Shown here: positions 31,822 through 40,437 of the stretch, piece after piece
How the letters are laid out: the number at the start of each line of letters is the position of its first letter
How positions within the stretch are numbered: the first letter of the stretch is position 1
Source of the DNA: Spirochaetaceae bacterium
GTDB lineage: Bacteria; Spirochaetota; Spirochaetia; DSM-27196; SLAA01
DNA length: 40,455 nucleotides
Direction of reading: 5' to 3'
NCBI GenBank assembly: GCA_003552185.1
Contig: PUOW01000218.1
Span: forward strand, 1-40,455
Translations under genes and position numbers: made by a program
The notes under the pieces: model-generated
What the model was told of the DNA's origin: nothing
The model's input: the letters and a program-made list of their open reading frames with translations, nothing else
Database searches by the model: none

Positions 31822-32819
31822 AGAATCTCCTTCAGCACCAGAGCTCGCAGAGCAAACTCCAGAAGTAACAACAATGCTCCGAAACTCGCGACCTGCCTGT
31901 GCAACGGCTCGCTCTGCACCTCGACGCGCGTTCGCCGCTCAACAGTCTCGATGCTGTCGATCGATTGCAGTATCGATTCGAGTGCCGCCGCGCCGGTGGC
32001 GTGAAAATACGATCCACCGGTAAGATCGGCCAGCCGCCGCAACTGCTCCTCATCGAAGGCCTCAACCACGGTACCGCGATACATCACCCCGCTCTCGGGA
32101 TCCTCGAATTCGATCGGAGTCTCACCTTCACGCCCTACGCCGATTGTGTAGATTCTGATCCCGAGGTCGGCAGCGATCTCGGCGGCAGCTTCGGGCGATA
32201 TCTCCCCGGCATTGTTCTTCCCGTCGGTCAGCAGAATCATAACACGCTCGGTCGCTTGCCCGGCCTCGAGATGCAGCGCGCCGACGGCCAGTCCCAGTCC
32301 GATCGCGGTTCCGTCACCGAGCTCCATGATGCGCACTTGATCGAGCGCCTGAAGGACATGATCATGGTCGGTGGTGGGCGGCACCCGCAGCGCGGCCTCC
32401 TTCGCGAAACTCACGAGTCCGACGGGATCGTTCTCTCTTCGTCGCACGAAGCGCCGAACAACGTCCTTGGCCGCCTCCAGCCGGTTTTCCGGCTGGAAGT
32501 CCTGCGCCGCCATAGTCGGCGACTCGTCGAGCACCACCATGATATCGATTCCACGAGTGAGATGCACCGGCTGTCGTGAAACCTGTGCCGGTCCGGCAAG
32601 CGCAACGATGAGCGCAACAAGACCGGTCCAGAACATCATCACCGCGATCGCGTTCGCGAGGCGCACGCGCCACACCTTTGGGCGAAACCCCGTCCCGTTG
32701 TAGATCGCGAACGGAAAGCGGATTCTGCCCCCGCGCTGCGACCAGAAGTGCTTCAGGTATATCGCGGGCGGCAGCAGAAGAAGCAGTAGCAGCGCAGTAG
32801 GATACTCAAGCACCCACAC
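31818..32819 (-). CDS. batA: BatA-like VWA-domain membrane protein
   Basis: A 333-residue paralogue of BatB with the same layout: N-terminal helix (ALLLLLLLPPAIYL), a second helix (AVMMFWTGLVALIVALAG), a VWA domain and a C-terminal helix. The metal site reads DESPT (98-102), so the second Ser is replaced by Thr, a variation that may weaken metal binding. GTG 32819 follows GGAGGAA; an upstream frame to 32882 is the overlapping end of the previous gene. It overlaps that gene by 14 bases. Confidence 0.88.
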   Translation of the reverse strand: MWVLEYPTALLLLLLLPPAIYLKHFWSQRGGRIRFPFAIYNGTGFRPKVWRVRLANAIAVMMFWTGLVALIVALAGPAQVSRQPVHLTRGIDIMVVLDESPTMAAQDFQPENRLEAAKDVVRRFVRRRENDPVGLVSFAKEAALRVPPTTDHDHVLQALDQVRIMELGDGTAIGLGLAVGALHLEAGQATERVMILLTDGKNNAGEISPEAAAEIAADLGIRIYTIGVGREGETPIEFEDPESGVMYRGTVVEAFDEEQLRRLADLTGGSYFHATGAAALESILQSIDSIETVERRTRVEVQSEPLHRQVASFGALLLLLEFALRALVLKEIL

Positions 32820-33720
32820 GTCGCGGTTCCTCCGTCGATTCTTTCTCGGCCGCGCGCTGCGTATCGTGCTCGATCCTCTCAAGAACGCGGCGCACCAGCT
32901 CGAGATGTGCGCGTCGCTCTCCGAGCCGTGAACTGCGCGAAGCGAACTTCACCAGGTCGGCGGAGTGAAACAGCTGTATCAGCTGCTCCCGATCGTCCAG
33001 ATCTAAGATGAGCCTACGAAGGTGACTGCCGAGTTCGGAGCTCGTTGCAGACATGAGGTCGCGGTGGAGTTTCTCGGAGAAGTAGGCTCTGAGCTCCTGC
33101 ATCAACTCGATATAAAAGCTACGGGGCTCGAGCTCCTCGATGCGCCCCTCGAGCGCTCGTAACGCCTTGAGAACGCGACGGTACGGCTTGCCGGAGCGGT
33201 AACCGACAAGGATGCGCTCGAGTTGCTTCCTCCCCCACCGCGCGCCGGCGAGCGCACCGAACGGCACCAGCAGCAGCAACGCCGCCGCCGCGGCGAAGGT
33301 GATGCGCGTGTAAGGGAGCACCGCTTGGCGGTGAGGCGGAGCAGGTTCGGTATCGGCGCCCTCGAGCACCGAAGAAACGTGTAGATTGAGTTCGCGCACC
33401 TCTATCCCGCCGAGATCTATCGCCGGCAGCGTCAAGGTTCCCGGCTGGTACGGTGTGAGCGCTACCCGCAGCTCATACTCGTTGCCCTGTGGAAAGATAC
33501 TGAGATCGTGAAACTCGGCCCACGGTGCCTCGGGTAACGAGCTCGGCTCGGTAATCGAGACCGCGTCCGCAGGCCGTATCGAGACCCGCAACTCCACACG
33601 GTCGCCGACATACGAGGTCTGCGGCAGCGTTATCGATTGCGTAATGCGATAGTCTTCCTGGGCGCCGACCGCGACTACGGTCGCGATACACACGGCGCAC
33701 ACCAGCACCATCCGCTTCAC
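32806..33720 (-). CDS. Bat-operon membrane protein of unknown function
   Basis: A 304-residue protein between DUF58 and BatA, the position of a poorly studied protein in spirochaetal Bat clusters. Signal peptide (MVLVCAVCIATVVAVGAQ), periplasmic beta-rich part (VGDRVELRVSIRPADAVS) to about 138, a helix (139-160), then a charged helical cytoplasmic part (KQLERILVGYRSGKPYRR, AYFSEKLHRDL). The N-terminal part resembles a short BatD-like domain. GTG 33720 overlaps the DUF58 stop by four bases (GTGA) with AGGAGA upstream. Confidence 0.75.
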   Translation of the reverse strand: MKRMVLVCAVCIATVVAVGAQEDYRITQSITLPQTSYVGDRVELRVSIRPADAVSITEPSSLPEAPWAEFHDLSIFPQGNEYELRVALTPYQPGTLTLPAIDLGGIEVRELNLHVSSVLEGADTEPAPPHRQAVLPYTRITFAAAAALLLLVPFGALAGARWGRKQLERILVGYRSGKPYRRVLKALRALEGRIEELEPRSFYIELMQELRAYFSEKLHRDLMSATSSELGSHLRRLILDLDDREQLIQLFHSADLVKFASRSSRLGERRAHLELVRRVLERIEHDTQRAAEKESTEEPRRVGA

Positions 33721-34595
33721 CGCTTTCTCCTGCGAAAAAACTCTACCAATCGGGCCGCCGGGTCGTCGTCGGTTCGCACCTCCAGAGTTGCGACACCCCG
33801 TCGCCGACACTCACGCACCCACTGTCGGCGCTGCACCTCCCAGAACTCTCGGTACTGGCGCCGAAAATGTTTCGTGGAACCGCCGGCAAGAATCGTTGCC
33901 CCAGTCTCGGGATCCTCGAGCCGAAGCATTCCGGTCTGGGGATAGACATCGTCGATCGGATCGGTAATACGCACCGCGATCACGTCGTGTCGCTTCGCGA
34001 GCATGCTCAGCTCGCGATAGTAGCCGGCGGTCTTGAAGTCCGACAACACTACGCAGATTCCACGCCGCTTCTGTGTCTCGACCGCGGTTCGCAACGCCGC
34101 CGAGATATCCGACCCGGTTCCCCGAGGCCGAAAGGTCAGCATATCCTGCAGCAGTCGGAGTGCGTGCTTCTTACCCTTCATCGGAGGGACCCAGTTCTCA
34201 ATGCGATCGGTAAAAAACAGCGCACCGACTCGGTCGTTGTTCTGTACCGCAGCAAAGGTTAAGAGTGCAAACAGTAGCCGCTCGATCTCGGGGCGTCCTT
34301 CGGCGCTTCCGCCGCTGCGAAGCGAAGCCGAGAGGTCTACGATGAGAAACAGCGTGAGCTCGCGCTCCTCCCGGAACGTCTTGGTGTAGGCGGCCCCGAG
34401 CCGTGAGCTTACGTTCCAATCGATCAAGCGCGCATCGTCGCCGTCGACGTACTCGCGCACCTCGTCGAACTCGATGCCGGGGCCCTTGAAGACTGAGCGG
34501 TAGTTGCCCGCAAGCAGGTCCTCGACCAGCTTGGTAGAGATGAGCTGCAGTTTGCGGGCGTTGGAAAGATAGCGTGCGCGGTCTCGCTTCGGCAT
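33717..34595 (-). CDS. DUF58 protein (VWA-like), MoxR-associated
   Basis: A 292-residue DUF58 protein. The hallmark is FKGPGIEFDEVREYVDGDD and the following LIDWNVSSRL, with a VWA-like DLSAS site. These proteins pair with a MoxR ATPase and are thought to help mount or fold envelope complexes. It starts nine bases after the MoxR gene. Confidence 0.92.
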   Translation of the reverse strand: MPKRDRARYLSNARKLQLISTKLVEDLLAGNYRSVFKGPGIEFDEVREYVDGDDARLIDWNVSSRLGAAYTKTFREERELTLFLIVDLSASLRSGGSAEGRPEIERLLFALLTFAAVQNNDRVGALFFTDRIENWVPPMKGKKHALRLLQDMLTFRPRGTGSDISAALRTAVETQKRRGICVVLSDFKTAGYYRELSMLAKRHDVIAVRITDPIDDVYPQTGMLRLEDPETGATILAGGSTKHFRRQYREFWEVQRRQWVRECRRRGVATLEVRTDDDPAARLVEFFRRRKR

Positions 34596-34603
34596 GTCTT
34601 CCG

Positions 34604-35602
34604 CTACGGTACAGGAACGCTTTGTAGCATACTGTCGATGATGTCGTCCGGGGTAAGTTCTTCGCTCTCGGCCTCGTACGAGAGAATCACGCGGTGCCGC
34701 AGAACCTCGGGTGCAACAGCCTTCACGTCCTCCGGCACCACAAATCCGCGGCCCTCGAGCAACGCGTGTACTTTCGCACAGCGATAGAGGTAGATCGTGG
34801 CACGCGGAGAAGCGCCGAACTCAATGTAGCGCGCGTACGAGTTGATGCTGCGGTTGTCGAGGCGTGAGGCGGTAACCAACGAAACGATGTACTCCTCGAT
34901 GCGCTCATCGACACTCACCGACGCCGCGATCTCGCGCAGCCGTTTGATCTCGGAGCGAAACAGCACCGGCTTGAGCTTGATACTCTGAGGCACACCAACG
35001 CGCCTCAGAATGCTCAGCTCCTCCTCGGGGCTGGGATACTCGATCGAGAGTTTGAGGAGAAAACGGTCGAGCTGCGCCTCCGGCAGCGGATATGTTCCTT
35101 CCTGCTCGATAGGATTCTGAGTAGCCATAACGAAGAATGGCTCGCTCAGCTGATAGGTGGTATCGCCGATCGTGACCTGGCGCTCCTCCATCGCTTGCAG
35201 CATCGCCGACTGCACCTTCGCGGGGGCGCGGTTAATCTCGTCCGCAAGAATGACGTTCGAGAAGATCGGGCCCTTGCGCGGGACGAACTCACCGGTTTGC
35301 TGGCGATAGATCAAGGTTCCGATCAGGTCCGCAGGAAGCAGATCGGGGGTGAACTGAATCCGAGTGAACTCGGCATCCACAACCTCGGCAAGCGACTTGA
35401 TCGCGAGCGTCTTCGCGAGACCCGGAACTCCTTCGAGCAGCACATGCCCCCCGGCAAGAATCCCCATCAGCATCCCGCTGATCATGCTTTGCTGCCCGAC
35501 TACGCGCCGCGCGATCTCATCCTTGGCATTCTTGATGATGGTTCCCGCTTCTTTGATATCCCAATCGAGCCGCGCTCCTTTCGTCTCGGCGGATCTGTCC
35601 AT
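34604..35602 (-). CDS. MoxR-family AAA+ ATPase
   Basis: A 332-residue AAA+ ATPase. Walker A is GVPGLAKT (58-65), Walker B VILADE (117-122), with sensor ATQNPIEQEGTYPLPEAQLDRF and the MoxR-type C-terminal helical lid. MoxR works as a chaperone-like partner of VWA proteins, fitting the Bat genes downstream. ATG 35602 is preceded by GGAG. The gene lies 23 bases after argJ in the same direction; no separate promoter is obvious. Confidence 0.95.
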   Translation of the reverse strand: MDRSAETKGARLDWDIKEAGTIIKNAKDEIARRVVGQQSMISGMLMGILAGGHVLLEGVPGLAKTLAIKSLAEVVDAEFTRIQFTPDLLPADLIGTLIYRQQTGEFVPRKGPIFSNVILADEINRAPAKVQSAMLQAMEERQVTIGDTTYQLSEPFFVMATQNPIEQEGTYPLPEAQLDRFLLKLSIEYPSPEEELSILRRVGVPQSIKLKPVLFRSEIKRLREIAASVSVDERIEEYIVSLVTASRLDNRSINSYARYIEFGASPRATIYLYRCAKVHALLEGRGFVVPEDVKAVAPEVLRHRVILSYEAESEELTPDDIIDSMLQSVPVP

Positions 35603-35625
35603 ACGTTCTCACTCCAATTTGTTTT

Positions 35626-36906
35626 CTAGCTACGGTAATCGGCATTCTCGCGGACGTAGTCATACGATAGGTCGGAGCCCAGCACCTCGGCGTGGAACGC
35701 TCCCACTCCGCACGAAACCGTGATCTCTACGCGCCGATCGTGCTCGGGGTACCCCAGCGCCTGAGTGCTCTGCGCGTTGCGCTCTAGATACTCCGACAAG
35801 CGGCGTTCCTTCGCGGCGTCTAATCTAAACCGGCCCCCGGCCAGAACTTGCTCGCCGGCGATAAACACCGAGAGGCGGCCCGGGTCGAGCTCGATATCAT
35901 GGCTGCCGGCGCAATCGCCGAGCGCGGCGACGATCCGCCCTACATTCGGGTCGTTTCCATAGATCGCGGCCTTTACCAAAGGAGAGTTTATCACGCTCTT
36001 CCCCAGAATCACCGCCTCAGATTCGTCACGCGCCTGTTCTACCGAGACACGGATCACATGGCCGGTGCCCTCACCGTTTCGAACGATATCCTCCGCCAGC
36101 CCCTGCCCAAGCTCAATCATCGCGGCTCGTAGCTCGCTTTCGGAAGGCGCCGCGTGGCGCCCCGACGCCATCATCAGCGCCATATCGCTGGTGCTTTGGT
36201 CTCCATCCACCGAGATGCGGTTGAAGCTCAGATCGCAGGTTTCCTCCAACAGCGCCTGAAGCGTGGAGCGCGGAATCGCGAGGTCGGTGAAAAAGAACGC
36301 GAGCATCGTCGCCATGTTGGGCTCAATCATCCCGGCACCCTTGGCAATCGCCACGATACGTCCGTCGCCTAGCTCAACCGAGCGTAGCTTCGCAAAGGCG
36401 TCGGTCGTCATGATCGCCTCAGCCACCGGCAGCAACGAGCCTTGTTGGAGGCGCTCGCACAGCGCCGGAACGGCTTCGGTCATCTCGCGTACCGGCAAGG
36501 ACCACCCGATCACGCCGGTGGAGGCCGGCAGCACGGACTCCGGCGCGATTCCGAGATGCCGGGCGAGCGCCGCGAGAACCGCTTCGGCATCTGCAGTGCC
36601 GTTCGGCGCGCCCACGTTCGCCACCTTGTTGTTCATGAGCAACGCCTGCACGCGACTGCCCCGCAGGCGCTCGCGAGCGATCACCACCGGTGCACCGGGG
36701 AAACGGTTGCGAGTGAACACACCGGCGTGCGAGCTGAGCGGTTCGTCGGCCACAACGGTGGCGAGGCGCATCGACATAGCGTCCTCGGGCCGCATCTCCG
36801 GCGCGATAAACTCGAGTTCCGTCACGGCAGACCGAAACCCGGCGGGCAAAGCCGCGCGGCGCTCGAGCGACTCGAGGTATTCCCTCTTGTTGCTGAACTG
36901 AGCCAT
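35626..36906 (-). CDS. argJ: Bifunctional ornithine acetyltransferase / N-acetylglutamate synthase (ArgJ)
   Basis: A 426-residue ArgJ of the cyclic arginine pathway: it moves the acetyl group from N-acetylornithine to glutamate. The self-cleavage site is AKGAGMIEPNMA-TML, with Thr200 as the new N-terminal nucleophile. Other marks are VFTRNRFPGAPVV, STGVIGW and NSPLVKAAIYGNDPNVGRI. ATG 36906 is chosen from the family start; the ribosome site is weak, and GTG 36942 is an alternative. Other arg genes are not in the window. Confidence 0.95.
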   Translation of the reverse strand: MAQFSNKREYLESLERRAALPAGFRSAVTELEFIAPEMRPEDAMSMRLATVVADEPLSSHAGVFTRNRFPGAPVVIARERLRGSRVQALLMNNKVANVGAPNGTADAEAVLAALARHLGIAPESVLPASTGVIGWSLPVREMTEAVPALCERLQQGSLLPVAEAIMTTDAFAKLRSVELGDGRIVAIAKGAGMIEPNMATMLAFFFTDLAIPRSTLQALLEETCDLSFNRISVDGDQSTSDMALMMASGRHAAPSESELRAAMIELGQGLAEDIVRNGEGTGHVIRVSVEQARDESEAVILGKSVINSPLVKAAIYGNDPNVGRIVAALGDCAGSHDIELDPGRLSVFIAGEQVLAGGRFRLDAAKERRLSEYLERNAQSTQALGYPEHDRRVEITVSCGVGAFHAEVLGSDLSYDYVRENADYRS

Positions 36907-36966
36907 TAGGGTAGTTATAGTACGTCCTTGGTGTGATGACAACCACGGCCTCGTGGCGCGCTGGGC

Positions 36967-37107
36967 GGCGAGCTGCGCGGCGAGCTGCGCGGCGAGCTGC
37001 GGGGCGCGCTGGGCGGCGGGATTGCGGCAGGCGAGCTGCGGGGCGCGCTGGGCGGCGGGATTGCGGCAGGCGAGCTGCGGGGCGCGCTGGGCGGCGGGAT
37101 TGCGGCA
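36967..37107. repeat. GC-rich tandem repeat: 12-bp and 39-bp units
   Basis: Two copies of GGCGAGCTGCGC (36967-36978, 36979-36990) run into three perfect copies of a 39-base unit (36991-37029, 37030-37068, 37069-37107) that begins with GGCGAGCTGCGG and ends in GGGATTGCGGCA. A partial unit end (GGCGCGCTGGGCGG) precedes the array at 36955. The spacer 36907-37167 holds no convincing gene; a 79-residue minus-strand frame (36915-37154) reads the array as a 13-residue Ser/Pro/Ala repeat and has no ribosome binding site. Confidence 0.92.
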
Positions 37108-37167
37108 GGCGAAGAGCCGGCGGCCGGAGAACTACCCGCCCCTGCAGGTTTCATGCGCCGCCGCGGC

Positions 37168-39051
37168 TCAGCGGGCGAGGACGCGCTCTAGACGCTCGAT
37201 TAAGGCGGTGTGTCGGCGACTCGGCGGCGGTAGGCTCAACAGCTGCGGCTGTGGAGAACCGAGCACGGCCGAGACGTCGCGGTCCGGCTCGGGCTGAATC
37301 TGTCGCAGAATGTTCGGATCGGCGTCGAACTCCTCGGTTAGGACCCGTATATCGTCTTCGCGCAGCGGGACCTGGTGGAACAGCACCAGGTAGCGCGCCA
37401 TCCGGTGCACCGCGTCGGCCTTCGAGTCTTTGATCTCGCGCACCGAGGCTCGAGCCCAGTCTATGCGGTACTCGGTCGCAAGGTTAAGGTCGACCGAGGC
37501 GAGATCCGGTGCCGGCGAGTTCTCGATCGCGTCCTGCACATGCGCGCGATTGAGATGCAGATACCGATCGAGCTCGAGCGCTATCTCCACCCCGAGCTGT
37601 TTACAGGCTCGGGCCAACCGCTGCGCGATCTGCTCGGGAGCCGCGGTAATCGTGACCGCCCGCAATCGTCGAACATACAACCGAAAGGCTTGCTCGAGAT
37701 TCAACGCAACCGCGTGACGCTCGCTCGGCTCGAGCTGAATGGAGCGCGGAACGATGCGAATCCCGCTGCCGATGCTGCCCGGGCGCAGGATCTTGAGCGT
37801 GAACTCGCTCCGATTGCGCGAGAGCGAACGACTGTAGCGCCGCTCGGCCGACTGCAGATACGCGTAGTTGCGCTCAACTTGCTGATTAGCCCGATACATC
37901 TGACGATACAGCCGCACCACCGATCGGAACTGCTCGAGCAGCCGAAGGGTCTCGACGCGGTCCTCGGCGGAAGCGGCATGCTGCGTGAGGCGCCGGGTGA
38001 GTTCGGTGTAGAGGCTCTCGATCGCTCGGTAGACGTTGTCGGCGATATCGGCAATTGAGGTCAGCGAGGGAATCGTCGCGGCGACGCGTTGCACCTCGGC
38101 CGAGTCGTTGAGGGTTTCGGCGAGCAAACGCAGGCGGCTGTTTCGCATGAAGACCGCACGGCGATACTCATAGCGGGCGCGGTCTACCTGTACCGCTGTG
38201 TCACGAAACAGCGTGGAACCCGAGTAGTGCAAGCGAAACAGCGGTATCTCGCGCCCCACGAGCATCTCGAACAGGAGCGTCAGCATCTCCTCGACATCGC
38301 CGTACCCCATGTAGGTGTAGTCGTCGTTCTCGCCGGCGAACAGGGTACGCTCAATGAAGCCTTCCACCCGCGCGCGTCCCTCGGCCTTGGTAGGCGCGCC
38401 GCCGCGAAAGCGCTCGGCCATCAGGTCCGCGACGCGCGGAGAGTTCTGCTCGAGCATGTGAAGCGCCTGCTCGAGCTCATCCTCAACCGAGTGTTGCATG
38501 TCCGAGATGCGTACCTGCAGCCCGGTGCGTCGCAGCACCTCGATCGCCCGCACCGTCTGCGCGAGACGCGTGCTGTGCGTGAGATCGTACACCGCGAGCT
38601 GCACCGCCTCTATCGGGGCGTCGGGGCTCTCGAGTAGATAATGCGCCGAGAGCACGGTTCGGTTCGTTTCGTCGTAGGTCTCGAGCAGGCGGTTTCGCAT
38701 CTGCACCACGAGGTCGGGCACCTGCCTGAGCACCTCTCGCAGCGCCTCCTCGGCCGTCTCGACACCATGGCCGCGTACGACGTGGTACCCGATGCGCAAC
38801 GCGATCGCCAAAAAACCGGCGATCACGGTGTAGATCGCGAAGTAGATGATCAGGTTCGGCGGAGGCGCCTGCCCGTAGCTAATATAGTATCCGCCGGTGA
38901 GCGCAAAGTACGTGACCGGCCCGGCGGTCCAGGCCAGCCCCAGAACGGTGCGCCCCCATGACTCTTTGCGAATCGCCTGCCTAACGCGCTTCGAAAGATC
39001 GCGACTCCTCGAACGGAGCCCGTCTTCTTCGCGATCATAGCTGCGTTCCAA
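37168..39051 (-). CDS. Large membrane-anchored helical protein of unknown function
   Basis: A 627-residue protein; I do not recognise a family. Two N-terminal membrane helices (about 36-58, [20 protein letters not shown]; about 66-88, [19 protein letters not shown]) are followed by a long charged helical part rich in Arg, Glu and Leu. Segments such as [20 protein letters not shown]-type and [17 protein letters not shown] suggest long coiled helices, and the last 60 residues are Pro-rich ([20 protein letters not shown]). The TTG at 39051 has GGAGG ten bases before it. It follows metY by 102 bases with its own putative promoter. Confidence 0.75.
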   Translation of the reverse strand: MERSYDREEDGLRSRSRDLSKRVRQAIRKESWGRTVLGLAWTAGPVTYFALTGGYYISYGQAPPPNLIIYFAIYTVIAGFLAIALRIGYHVVRGHGVETAEEALREVLRQVPDLVVQMRNRLLETYDETNRTVLSAHYLLESPDAPIEAVQLAVYDLTHSTRLAQTVRAIEVLRRTGLQVRISDMQHSVEDELEQALHMLEQNSPRVADLMAERFRGGAPTKAEGRARVEGFIERTLFAGENDDYTYMGYGDVEEMLTLLFEMLVGREIPLFRLHYSGSTLFRDTAVQVDRARYEYRRAVFMRNSRLRLLAETLNDSAEVQRVAATIPSLTSIADIADNVYRAIESLYTELTRRLTQHAASAEDRVETLRLLEQFRSVVRLYRQMYRANQQVERNYAYLQSAERRYSRSLSRNRSEFTLKILRPGSIGSGIRIVPRSIQLEPSERHAVALNLEQAFRLYVRRLRAVTITAAPEQIAQRLARACKQLGVEIALELDRYLHLNRAHVQDAIENSPAPDLASVDLNLATEYRIDWARASVREIKDSKADAVHRMARYLVLFHQVPLREDDIRVLTEEFDADPNILRQIQPEPDRDVSAVLGSPQPQLLSLPPPSRRHTALIERLERVLAR

Positions 39052-39085
39052 TCCGCAGGGGCCTCCATCGGTAGTGATTGCGTGC

Positions 39086-39115
39086 AGTATATTCAGCCTG
39101 CGCCGGCCGAGGCAA
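39086..39115 (-). promoter_or_regulatory. Putative promoter of the 627-residue protein
   Basis: Minus-strand TTGCCT (39110-39115) and TATACT (39086-39091) are 18 bases apart; the -10 box is about 35 bases before the TTG start. The -35 region lies in the loop of the hairpin at 39099-39127, so hairpin and promoter overlap. Confidence 0.5.
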
Positions 39116-39127
39116 GCGGCCGGCGCA
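39099..39127 (-). terminator. GC-rich hairpin downstream of metY
   Basis: A perfect 10-bp stem, TGCGCCGGCC (39099-39108) with GGCCGGCGCA (39118-39127), 9-base loop, 27 bases after the metY stop. No T-run follows. Likely stops metY transcription just before the next promoter. Confidence 0.5.
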
Positions 39128-39153
39128 CCGCGAGCCGAACTCGCACGCTTCGC

Positions 39154-40437
39154 TCAAGCCTTCGAGAGCGATCGCTCGAGATCGGCGATGATATCGTCGA
39201 TATGCTCGATCCCGATCGAGAGGCGGACCAGGCCCGGGTCGACATCGGCCTGACGTTGCTGTTCCTCGCTGAGTTGCGAATGCGTGGTACTAGCGGGGTG
39301 AATAGCGAGACTCTTTGCATCTCCCACGTTCGCGACATGCGAGAACAGCTCAAGGTTGTTGATGAAGCGTTCGCCGGCGGCGCGGCCACCGGTGATCCCG
39401 AACACAACCATACCACCGTATCCGTTGCGCAGATATCGAGCGGCGTTGGCGTGCGCGGGGTGATCGCTGCGCCCCGGATAGCGAACCCACTCGACCTTGG
39501 GGTGCTTCGCGAGGTAGTCCGCAACCGCGGTCGCGTTCTCGCAGTGCCGTTCCATCCGCAGCGGAAGCGTCTCGATGCCCTGGAGAAACATCCAGGCGTT
39601 ATCCGGCGAGATCGCGGCGCCGAGGTTGCGAAGCGGCACCAGCCTCATCCGCAGGATATACGCCAGCGGCTGCAGCTCACCGAGGTCGTGAGCGAAGCGT
39701 ATACCGTGGTAGCTATCCTCGGGCTCGTTCATCAGCGCAAACTTCGGATCGGTCCAGTCGAACCGCCCCGAGTCTACCACGATCCCCCCGATCCCGGTTC
39801 CGTGGCCGCCGAGCCACTTCGTGAGCGAGTACACCGTGATATCGACGCCGTGATCCAGGGGGCGAAACAGCGCCGGCGTCGTGAAGGTTGCATCGGCGAT
39901 CAGCGGCAGGTTCCGGCGATGCGCGATCTCGGCTATGGCTTCGAAATCCGGAACCGATAGTCCCGGGTTCCCGATCGTCTCGATATAAACCGCCCGGGTC
40001 TTCTCGGTAATGGCGGACTCGATTTGGTTGAGATCGAGAGGGTCGACGAACCGCGCGGTAATCCCGAACTGAGGCAGGATATTGTTGAACATGGTGTAGG
40101 TTCCGCCGTATAGGTGGCTCCCGGAAACGATCTCGTCACCCGCGCGGCAGATATTGATAATTGCGTAATACACCGCCGAGGTTCCCGAAGCCAGCGCGAG
40201 CGCGCCGGCACCGCCCTCCATTGCGGCGACACGCTCCTCGAGCACTGCTTGAGTGGGATTCATGATGCGCGTATAGATATAACCCAACTCTTTTAGCGAA
40301 AAGAGGTTAGCCGCGTGCTCAGCATCCCGGAAGTTATACGCGGTGGTACGATGTACCGGAACCGCACGACTCGGGTCGTGTTGATCGGCGGTTTGGCCGG
40401 CGTGGAGCGCCAGCGTGTTAAGCTTGTAGTCTTTCAT
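39154..40437 (-). CDS. metY: O-acetylhomoserine sulfhydrylase (MetY), PLP enzyme
   Basis: A 427-residue Cys/Met-metabolism PLP enzyme that makes homocysteine from O-acetylhomoserine and sulfide. Seen are TLALHAGQTADQHDPSRAVP, the YIYTRIMNPTQAVLEERVA phosphate-binding part, the PLP lysine in VYSLTKWLGGHG, and the end VRLSIGIEHIDDIIADLE. The length (about 430) and the insert after HGTGIGG favour MetY over MetB/MetC. ATG 40437 follows AGGAGG. Upstream is only the ribosome site up to the window edge, so any promoter is outside. Confidence 0.95.
   Translation of the reverse strand: MKDYKLNTLALHAGQTADQHDPSRAVPVHRTTAYNFRDAEHAANLFSLKELGYIYTRIMNPTQAVLEERVAAMEGGAGALALASGTSAVYYAIINICRAGDEIVSGSHLYGGTYTMFNNILPQFGITARFVDPLDLNQIESAITEKTRAVYIETIGNPGLSVPDFEAIAEIAHRRNLPLIADATFTTPALFRPLDHGVDITVYSLTKWLGGHGTGIGGIVVDSGRFDWTDPKFALMNEPEDSYHGIRFAHDLGELQPLAYILRMRLVPLRNLGAAISPDNAWMFLQGIETLPLRMERHCENATAVADYLAKHPKVEWVRYPGRSDHPAHANAARYLRNGYGGMVVFGITGGRAAGERFINNLELFSHVANVGDAKSLAIHPASTTHSQLSEEQQRQADVDPGLVRLSIGIEHIDDIIADLERSLSKA

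Noticed and set aside
36915-37154. 79-residue minus-strand gene with 13-residue repeats
   Set aside because: No ribosome binding site and only repeat sequence; kept as a finding, not called as a gene.
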